64,000 nucleotides of DNA, taken from Bacteroidales bacterium (lineage in GTDB: Bacteria > Bacteroidota > Bacteroidia > Bacteroidales > Muribaculaceae). The translations under genes were made by a program, and so were the position numbers. Where the stretch lies: positions 124,001 through 188,000 of the forward strand of contig QAMW01000003.1 in assembly GCA_003150235.1 (NCBI GenBank), given 5' to 3'. The stretch's first letter is position 1. Every line of letters begins with the position of its first letter. Positions 57,955 through 64,000 of the stretch are shown piece by piece. The notes below the pieces were generated by a model. It was not told the DNA's origin and searched no databases. It worked only from the letters and a program-made list of their open reading frames with translations.

Positions 57955-59832
57955 TCATCTTCCCATCAACAGGAGGAGCACATTAATGTCGCTGGGGGAA
58001 ATGCCCGGGATACGGCTCGCCTGCGCTACTGTCACGGGACGTATCTTTTCTAGCTTCTGCCGCGCCTCAGTCGACAGGGACTTCATAGAAGCATAGTCTA
58101 TAGTTGACGGCAGGCGAAGTTCCTCAAGGCGATGAATCTTATCAGCAACAAGCTTCTCACGGTCGATATAACCCTGGTACTTTATCAAGATTTCCGCAGC
58201 CTCTATTATTTCATCGCGGCGGTCATCCTCCAACTTCTCCGCTTCGTGACGCAAAGCATCGATGTAAGGGACAAGAGACATAATGGTAATCTGCGGGCGA
58301 AGTATAAGGTCGACCAGCTTTACACCCTGTTTTAGGGGGGAAGTTCCCAGAGCCTCAAGTGCGTCATTTATCAATGCCGGCTTAAGCGAAAAATTACGGG
58401 TAAACTCGATAAGACGGTCACGCTGCTCACGCTTCGACATCATCAAGGCGTAACGCTCATCATCGACAAGCCCTAATTCGTGACCGCGTGGAGTGAGTCG
58501 CATATCGGCATCATCCTGACGGAGCAAGATGCGGTACTCGGCACGCGATGTAAACATACGGTAAGGTTCATCAACGCCCTTTGTCACGAGGTCGTCGATA
58601 AGCACACCGATATATGCTTCGTCACGCGACAGCACAAGCTGCTCAAGACCGAGTGCCTTCGCGGCAGAATTAGCACCCGCGACAAGCCCCTGCCCTGCCG
58701 CCTCCTCATAACCGGTAGTACCGTTGACCTGACCTGCGAAAAAGAGCCCGTCCACCATCTTTGTCTCAAGAGTATGATTCAACTGTGTCGGATCAAAAAA
58801 GTCGTATTCTATGGCGTAACCGGGGCGGTAAATCTGCACATCGGAGAGTGCAGGCACAGTCGAAAGTGCCCTTACCTGGATGTCGAGCGGAAGCGAAGAA
58901 GAGAAACCGTTAAGGTAAAATTCCTGCGTGTCCTCACCTTCCGGTTCAAGGAAAAGCTGATGTTCGTCTTTATCAGCAAAGGTGACAATCTTCGTCTCTA
59001 TACTCGGACAGTAACGAGGGCCTATGCTTTTTATCTGACCGTTGTAAAGCGGAGAATCGGGCAAACCCTCACGGAGTATGTCATGGGTAGAGGGATTAGT
59101 GTAGACAGTATAACATTTACGCTGACGAAGCTCACGCCTTACATCGGGAAGATAGCTGAACTTGTGGAAGTCATTCTCTCCCTCCTGTGGAGAAGTAAGC
59201 TCCCACTTCACGCTTCTGCCATCGATGCGTACGGGTGTACCTGTCTTCATACGCGCGGTGACAAATCCAAACTCGGCAAGTTGCTCCGTTATACCATGGG
59301 ATGCTGGTTCCGAAACCCTTCCACCTTCTACCTGCGCACGACCCACATGCATCAATCCGTTAAGGAATGTACCGGCGGTAAGCACAACAGCTCGGGCATG
59401 AAATTTCACGCCAAGTACCGTGACAACACCCTTCACCTCATTTCCCTCCAGTATCAGCGAAGCCACCGAATCCTGCCACATACAAAGCCCGGGGGTGTTT
59501 TCAAGAATCCTGCGCCACTCTCCGCTGAACTTCATGCGGTCGCTCTGGGCTCGCGGGCTCCACATTGCCGGACCCTTTGAACGGTTAAGCATACGGAACT
59601 GTATCGCCGTACGGTCGGTCACGACACCCATCATACCGCCAAGCGCATCAATTTCGCGCACAATCTGCCCTTTTGCAATACCGCCTACAGCGGGATTACA
59701 GCTCATCTGGGCAATCTTATTCATGTCCATAGTGATAAGGAGAGTCGACGCACCACGGCGCGCCGAAGCGACCGCAGCCTCACAGCCGGCGTGTCCCGCT
59801 CCAATCACTATCACATCATAATCAAATTTCAT
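57955..59832 (-). CDS. mnmG: tRNA uridine-34 5-carboxymethylaminomethyl synthesis enzyme
   Basis: A 625-residue FAD protein (GidA) that with MnmE modifies the wobble uridine. FAD motif YDVIVIGAGHAGCEAAVASARRG at residues 4-26, conserved SCNPAVGGIAKGQIVREIDALGG, GTFLNGLMHVG, KTGTPVRIDGRS, GPRYCPSIE and the C-terminal helical domain ending ISPSDINVLLLLMGR. ATG at 59832 is used; an in-frame TTG at 59850 lies upstream. It starts 20 bp after ybeY. The parS-like site follows its stop. Confidence 0.97.
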   Translation of the reverse strand: MKFDYDVIVIGAGHAGCEAAVASARRGASTLLITMDMNKIAQMSCNPAVGGIAKGQIVREIDALGGMMGVVTDRTAIQFRMLNRSKGPAMWSPRAQSDRMKFSGEWRRILENTPGLCMWQDSVASLILEGNEVKGVVTVLGVKFHARAVVLTAGTFLNGLMHVGRAQVEGGRVSEPASHGITEQLAEFGFVTARMKTGTPVRIDGRSVKWELTSPQEGENDFHKFSYLPDVRRELRQRKCYTVYTNPSTHDILREGLPDSPLYNGQIKSIGPRYCPSIETKIVTFADKDEHQLFLEPEGEDTQEFYLNGFSSSLPLDIQVRALSTVPALSDVQIYRPGYAIEYDFFDPTQLNHTLETKMVDGLFFAGQVNGTTGYEEAAGQGLVAGANSAAKALGLEQLVLSRDEAYIGVLIDDLVTKGVDEPYRMFTSRAEYRILLRQDDADMRLTPRGHELGLVDDERYALMMSKREQRDRLIEFTRNFSLKPALINDALEALGTSPLKQGVKLVDLILRPQITIMSLVPYIDALRHEAEKLEDDRRDEIIEAAEILIKYQGYIDREKLVADKIHRLEELRLPSTIDYASMKSLSTEARQKLEKIRPVTVAQASRIPGISPSDINVLLLLMGR

Positions 59833-59852
59833 ATCTGTTTTTCCTGTCAATA

Positions 59853-60290
59853 TTATGCTTTTCCCTTTAGCTCGCGGAGCAATTCAAGAGCACGGTTTTC
59901 ATGACGCTCCATTATCTCACGTTCACCGGGTCCTTTGTCATTAATGCCGCAGAGATGCAATACGCCGTGTATAATCACACGGTGCAGTTCGTCGGCGTAA
60001 TCCACCCCAAGCTGCTCCGCATTGCTCGCCACAGTGTCAAGTGAGATAAACATGTCACCGTTGATAAGCTTGCGCCGTGAGTAGTCAAACGTAATTATGT
60101 CGGTATAATAATCGTGCTGCAAAAACTCACGGTTAACCTCGATTATACGCTCGTCATCACAAAAGATGTAGACCAACGCACCTATAATACGGTCATGTTC
60201 GGCAGCCACCGCAACAATCCACCGCTCAAGCAGCGTGCGGTCAATAGCGGGCATTTCCGTATTTTGAATTTCCCAGTCAATACTGCTCAT
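59853..60290 (-). CDS. ybeY: Endoribonuclease/rRNA maturation factor
   Basis: A 145-residue metalloprotein of the YbeY family (16S rRNA 3' maturation and ribosome quality control). The fold markers EVNREFLQHDYYTDIITFDY and the metal motif HGVLHLCGIND are present. In the classical motif HxxxHxxxxxH the third ligand is His; here that position is Asp, followed by KGPGEREIMERHE, which I recall as the Bacteroidetes form. First gene of the run with mnmG. Confidence 0.92.
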   Translation of the reverse strand: MSSIDWEIQNTEMPAIDRTLLERWIVAVAAEHDRIIGALVYIFCDDERIIEVNREFLQHDYYTDIITFDYSRRKLINGDMFISLDTVASNAEQLGVDYADELHRVIIHGVLHLCGINDKGPGEREIMERHENRALELLRELKGKA

Positions 60291-60318
60291 ATCTGTATTT
60301 TTCCAAAATTGCGATATA

Positions 60319-60326
60319 CAAAAATA
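60319..60326 (-). promoter_or_regulatory. -7 element of ybeY
   Basis: TATTTTTG on the minus strand about 28 bases before the ybeY ATG; no good -33 match. Confidence 0.35.
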
Positions 60327-60354
60327 GCTATTTTCATTCAGTCAACTCTCACTG

Positions 60355-61587
60355 TCAATGAAAAAATATGTAGGCGGCAACAATGCCGGCAATGGAGCCG
60401 ACGACATCGGCAAGTAGGGCGTAAGGCACCGCATAGCGGGTCTTGACTACACCCACGCTACCGAAGTAGACGGCAAGGATGTAGAATGTAGTGTCGGTAC
60501 TGCCCTGGATTGCCGCCGATACACGCGACACAAAAGCATCGGCACCATAAGTGCTCATGAGGTCAACCATCATGCCACGGCTACCTGAACCGCTCAACGG
60601 CTTCATGAGCGCGGTAGGCAGCGCAGCAACCCATTCGGCATCAATTCCGATAAATGTAAAACATGACTCCATGCAGCGCGTAATCACATCCATCGCCCCG
60701 GAAGCGCGGAACATACCGATCGCCACAAGTATAGCCACAAGATACGGGATAATCATTACAGCAGTCTTGAACCCCTCTTTGGCACCCTCTATAAAAGAGT
60801 CATACACATTAATACGTTTCTTAAGCCCTGCGCCCAAAAACATCACTATTACGCTGAAGAGCAAAATGTTAGCCACAAATGAAGAATATATCTCCACCTT
60901 CTCTTTAGGCAATGATGAAAAGAACCATACAATACCCCCGACAATCAGCGCAAGACCGCCGAGCCACATAAGCAACACTTTGTCTTTCAGGCTTATACCT
61001 TGCTTAAGACACATTGCCACAATGCCGACAAAGGTAGCGATGAAGGTGGCGAGCAGAATGGGCAGAAATACATCAGTCGGATTTTCAGCACCCGCCTGTG
61101 CACGATACATCATAATTCCGATAGGGATAAAACAAAGCCCCGATGCATTCAATATCAGAAACATGAGCATGGCATCGGTGGCGGTATCCTTCTTATCATT
61201 AAGCGACTGCATCTCCTGCATGGCTTTCAGACCGAGAGGCGTGGCGGCATTGTCAAGCCCGAGCATGTTAGCCGACACATTCATGAAAATGGAGCCCATA
61301 GCAGGATGTCCCTTCGGTATGCCGGGAAATAGACGACTGAACAGCGGGCTTATAAGACGACCGAAAAATTGTATCACCCCGGCGCGCTCACCGATTTTCA
61401 TCAGTCCGAGCCAAAGTGACAGGATGCCGGTCAAGCCGAGCGCAATTTCAAAAGCGGTCGCCGCCGAACTGAATGAAGCGCTCATGATCGCACTCCATAT
61501 ACCAAGGTCACCATAAATTATAGTCTTTCCGAGCGCCACCAAAAAAGCGACGAAAAAGAAAGCCATCCAGATGTAGTTAAGAGCCAT
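60355..61587 (-). CDS. SpmA-SpmB fusion, nucleoside-recognition (Gate) membrane protein
   Basis: A 410-residue inner-membrane protein. The N-terminal half (about 1-205) is SpmA-like with the Gate segment ANMLGLDNAATPLGLKAMQEMQSLN; the C-terminal half (about 215-410) is SpmB-like with ASGAMDVITRC, LPTALMKPLSGSGSRGMMVDLMSTYG and GSTDTTFYILAVYFGSVGVVKTRYA. In Bacillus two separate proteins act in spore core dehydration; in a non-spore-former the role is unknown, possibly small-molecule transport. A full promoter lies upstream. Confidence 0.9.
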   Translation of the reverse strand: MALNYIWMAFFFVAFLVALGKTIIYGDLGIWSAIMSASFSSAATAFEIALGLTGILSLWLGLMKIGERAGVIQFFGRLISPLFSRLFPGIPKGHPAMGSIFMNVSANMLGLDNAATPLGLKAMQEMQSLNDKKDTATDAMLMFLILNASGLCFIPIGIMMYRAQAGAENPTDVFLPILLATFIATFVGIVAMCLKQGISLKDKVLLMWLGGLALIVGGIVWFFSSLPKEKVEIYSSFVANILLFSVIVMFLGAGLKKRINVYDSFIEGAKEGFKTAVMIIPYLVAILVAIGMFRASGAMDVITRCMESCFTFIGIDAEWVAALPTALMKPLSGSGSRGMMVDLMSTYGADAFVSRVSAAIQGSTDTTFYILAVYFGSVGVVKTRYAVPYALLADVVGSIAGIVAAYIFFH

Positions 61588-61601
61588 AGCAAGAGTTTTT
61601 A

Positions 61602-61632
61602 CAAATTTAATTCAATTTTTTCAAGCCACCAA
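61602..61632 (-). promoter_or_regulatory. Promoter of the SpmAB fusion gene
   Basis: Minus strand: TTG (61632-61630), a 20-bp spacer and TAAATTTG (61609-61602). The ATG is at 61587, a leader of about 10 bases. Confidence 0.6.
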
Positions 61633-61819
61633 TTTTTCTGACACGCTGACAAATCGCGCAAAAACCACCATAACTCGCTATCATTCCACAATTTATCATC
61701 ATTTAAACCCCGCTGAGAATCAAATATTCACAACTTTCACGGATATTTACCCGCAATTTCCAATTCTCCGAGGGTTAAAAAGGCGACCTCTCCCCTACCC
61801 CACTCTCATGATTTTTATC

Positions 61820-61828
61820 TACATTTGC
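61820..61828 (+). promoter_or_regulatory. -7 element of the AlkD-like gene
   Basis: TACATTTGC, 20 bases before the ATG at 61849; no clear -33 match. It overlaps the longer in-frame TTG start, arguing against that start. Confidence 0.4.
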
Positions 61829-61848
61829 AAAAAGAAAAAAATCGTGCC

Positions 61849-62562
61849 ATGACCGAGCAGTGGAAGCAAAATCTCAACGAAGTCGCAAGGGAGGAAAAAG
61901 TGAGTGTGCTCTCTCACTTTTTCAAAACCGGAAAAGGTGAGTATGGAGAAGGCGACATATTCATCGGCATCACTGTGCCCGACAACCGCAAGGTGGCACG
62001 ACGCTACCGCGATGCTCCTGCGGGAGCCGTCACGGAGATGCTCTACTCGCCGATACATGAATACCGGCTGTCGGCGCTACTCGCCCTGGTCGAGTCATTC
62101 AAGAAATCGAAACGCAACGAAGAGCGTCAACGCGAAATCGTCGACTTGTATCTCGCCAACCTCACCCGTGCTAACAACTGGGACCTCATCGACCTCTCCG
62201 CGGCATACATTCTCGGCGAATGGCTCTTTAGCCATCCGGGCGAACTCGAAATCATCCACCGATTGTCGGACTCAGAAAATCTGTGGGAGCAACGTGCGGC
62301 AATCGTAGCGACAATGACGTTGATACGACACGGCATCTATGACCCGACATTCGCCATCTCCGAAAAGTATCTCAGCCATCCCCATCCCCTCATCCACAAG
62401 GCTACGGGATGGATGTTGCGCGAAGCCGGGAAATACGGATGTGCCGACGGACTCGCGGCATTTCTCGACCGGCACGCCGCGGCTATGCCACGCACGATGC
62501 TCCGATATGCTATCGAACGCCTCTCGCCTGAACAACGAAAATATTATATGTCCATAAGATAA
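61849..62562 (+). CDS. AlkD-like DNA alkylation repair protein
   Basis: A 237-residue all-helical HEAT-like protein. Features of the family: GITVPDNRKVARRYRD, EYRLSALLALVESFKKS, the NNWDLIDLSAAYILGEWL segment with the Trp-Asp pair that in AlkD lies at the lesion, SENLWEQRAAIVATMTLIRHG, and HPHPLIHKATGWMLREAGKY. AlkD-type glycosylases remove bulky or cationic N-alkyl bases without flipping. ATG at 61849 is chosen. It is followed after 11 bp by the glycosyltransferase gene, so they may share a transcript although their roles look unrelated. Confidence 0.9.
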   Translation: MTEQWKQNLNEVAREEKVSVLSHFFKTGKGEYGEGDIFIGITVPDNRKVARRYRDAPAGAVTEMLYSPIHEYRLSALLALVESFKKSKRNEERQREIVDLYLANLTRANNWDLIDLSAAYILGEWLFSHPGELEIIHRLSDSENLWEQRAAIVATMTLIRHGIYDPTFAISEKYLSHPHPLIHKATGWMLREAGKYGCADGLAAFLDRHAAAMPRTMLRYAIERLSPEQRKYYMSIR

Positions 62563-62573
62563 ACCTGACCGCC

Positions 62574-63335
62574 ATGAGACACATCTCAGCGACAATAATC
62601 ACCTTTAATGAGGAACACCGCATCAAGGCATGTCTTGCCTCGCTTGACGGCATCGCCGACGAAATAATAGTCGTGGATTCATTTTCAACCGACCGCACGG
62701 CAGAGATATGCATCGAGCACGGCTGCAAAGTAGTGAGACGCGAATTTACCGGTTACGGCGCACAACGCCAGTTTGCCACATCGCTCACCACCCACAGCTA
62801 TGTGCTCTCTATAGATGCCGACGAAGTGTTGTCGCCCGCTCTCCGGTCGACCATACAACACTTGAAAGAGACCGGATTTGACCACAGGGTCTACCGTATG
62901 TCACGCCTCAACTTTTATTGCGGACAGCCTGTGAGACACTGCGGCTGGTATCCCGACATACAGATAAGGCTTTTCGACAAGCGATATGCCAACTGGAATC
63001 TGCGCGACGTATCGGAACGCGTCATCTTCCCCGATTCACTGCGTCCCGAGATGCTTGACGGCGACATACTGCATTACCGCTGTACAACCCCGGAAGAATA
63101 CCGCCAGGTACAGACACGCCACGCGGCAATAACGGGAAAAGTGCTTTCGGCACACCACGACTCCATCTCTCCTGTCACGCCCTATATAAAAGGTGTCACG
63201 GCGTTTCTTGACTGCTATCTGAACAAGGGTGCTATACTTGACGGTGCCGAAGGACGCGCCATAAGCCGCGAACAATACCGCATGGCATATCTTGCCTACA
63301 ATCTTGCGCGCCGCGCCTTGAAAAAAGCCCGTTGA
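62574..63335 (+). CDS. Family 2 glycosyltransferase, WaaE/KdtX-like
   Basis: A 253-residue GT-A enzyme. ATIITFNEEHRIKACLASLDGIADEIIVVDSFSTDRTAEIC at the N-terminus binds the sugar nucleotide, and SYVLSIDADEVLSP carries the DxD metal motif. FYCGQPVRHCGWYPDIQIRLFDKR and a C-terminal amphipathic helix (AYLAYNLARRALKKAR) are typical of WaaE-type lipopolysaccharide core glucosyltransferases. The following gene encodes a WaaP-like kinase, supporting a role in LPS core assembly. Confidence 0.88.
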   Translation: MRHISATIITFNEEHRIKACLASLDGIADEIIVVDSFSTDRTAEICIEHGCKVVRREFTGYGAQRQFATSLTTHSYVLSIDADEVLSPALRSTIQHLKETGFDHRVYRMSRLNFYCGQPVRHCGWYPDIQIRLFDKRYANWNLRDVSERVIFPDSLRPEMLDGDILHYRCTTPEEYRQVQTRHAAITGKVLSAHHDSISPVTPYIKGVTAFLDCYLNKGAILDGAEGRAISREQYRMAYLAYNLARRALKKAR

Positions 63336-63363
63336 AACGATTCATTTTTCGTGAAAGATTTTT

Positions 63364-63372
63364 TATTTTTGC
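63364..63372 (+). promoter_or_regulatory. -7 element of the WaaP-like kinase gene
   Basis: TATTTTTGC, 18 bases before the ATG at 63391; no clear -33 match at the usual spacing. Confidence 0.4.
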
Positions 63373-63390
63373 ATAATAACACTTTTCGAC

Positions 63391-64000
63391 ATGCTAAAAT
63401 ACAATCTCAAAATAAGCTCACGATTTGAACATCTGCGCCAACATATCGCTTCAATCCTGAAAAACGACGTTCCGCCGGAAGCGGAGCCGATTTACATGGA
63501 CCGCAATACCGTGTATCGCCTGACGATTGACAAGACACCGATTGTGATAAAATCATTTCAGGTGCCTAATCTTATCGATTCCTACATGCAGACGGTAGTG
63601 GGCAAAAGCAAGTCGCATCTCTCCTATCTCAACGCAAAAAGGCTGCAGCAACTGGGATTCCGTACTCCCTCGCCTGTAGCATACGGCGAGGTACTCAACG
63701 GCAACCGCCTTCTGCGCAGCTACTACATGACCGAGTTTATAAGCGGAGGTGACATGCGCGGATGGGAAAACAATCCCGACAACGAGCCGTTGCTTCGTGC
63801 CTTTGCAGCAGAGATGGCAAGAATGCATAACGCGGGAATACTCCATCGCGATTTCTCGCCCGGCAATATACTTTTCACCGGCACTCCGGCGCTTGGATTC
63901 AACTTCTATCACATCGACCTTAACCGTATGACATTTGATGTCAAGTCGCGCCAGAAACTGCTCTCGATGTTCGGTCGGCTGTCAACATCGCGAGATGCGA
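63391..64000 (+). CDS. Lipopolysaccharide-kinase-like protein (3' end outside window)
   Basis: The first 203 codons of a kinase of the Kdo/WaaP (protein-kinase-like) group. A Lys in TPIVIKSF (about residue 53) can bind ATP, with the catalytic loop ILHRDFSPGNILF (about 148-160) and metal-binding FYHIDLNRM (about 170-178). Such enzymes phosphorylate LPS inner-core sugars. It lies 55 bp after a WaaE-like glycosyltransferase. The frame runs to the window edge, so the end is missing. Confidence 0.85.
   Translation, partial: MLKYNLKISSRFEHLRQHIASILKNDVPPEAEPIYMDRNTVYRLTIDKTPIVIKSFQVPNLIDSYMQTVVGKSKSHLSYLNAKRLQQLGFRTPSPVAYGEVLNGNRLLRSYYMTEFISGGDMRGWENNPDNEPLLRAFAAEMARMHNAGILHRDFSPGNILFTGTPALGFNFYHIDLNRMTFDVKSRQKLLSMFGRLSTSRDA

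Overview
The window looks like a chromosomal segment of a gut Bacteroidales bacterium, most likely Muribaculaceae-like. The family-level placement is inference. The support is: Bacteroidetes-type promoters (TTG/TTTG, 19-20 bp spacer, TAnnTTTG), a SusC/SusD glycan locus with surface lipoproteins and a hybrid two-component sensor, a GldE-type CBS protein, secreted proteins with a T9SS-like C-terminal tail, and the gene order ybeY-mnmG-apt-uvrC. No tRNA or rRNA gene and no CRISPR array was seen.

Layout. 1-9 kb: metY (cut by the window edge) divergent from an Lrp regulator, a small secreted repeat protein, an MscS channel, a short membrane protein, divIC/ftsB-like, a four-TM protein, then a run coaX - outer-membrane protein - lptC - gldE-like. 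9-16 kb: a possible small transcription unit, a membrane TPR protein, two FKBP isomerases, ilvE coupled to an HD-domain gene, an intact IS30 element and a solo IS30 end, with several kinds of dispersed non-coding repeat. 16-21.5 kb: a tightly packed four-gene unit encoding a secreted YD-repeat-like protein, a secreted TPR-CHAT (caspase-fold) protein with an intact His/Cys dyad, a membrane CHASE2 protein and a FecR-like secreted protein. This is the best candidate for an undescribed system. 21.6-25.8 kb: a phage large terminase beside a large unknown beta-rich protein, with no other phage genes.

26-44.1 kb: a compact polysaccharide utilisation locus read here as xyloglucan/beta-glucan-specific. 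On the minus strand are SusC, SusD, two surface glycan-binding lipoproteins and a BACON-GH5 endoglucanase. Divergent from them are a hybrid two-component sensor and a PA14-containing GH31 alpha-xylosidase. Working model: the GH5 enzyme cuts the backbone at the cell surface, SusC/D and the binding proteins import the oligosaccharides, the GH31 enzyme removes xylose, and the sensor induces the locus.

44.4-64 kb: trmD, pckA, an RprXY-like two-component pair, a probable structured non-coding RNA with its own terminator, two secreted proteins with T9SS-like tails (one thioredoxin-like), an acyltransferase carrying an in-frame intergenic-type repeat, uvrC, apt, a match to the parS partition site, mnmG, ybeY, an SpmA-SpmB fusion, an AlkD-like repair gene, and a WaaE-like glycosyltransferase followed by a WaaP-like kinase cut by the window edge. 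Intergenic regions are rich in hairpin modules; one family has terminal inverted repeats and occurs four times.
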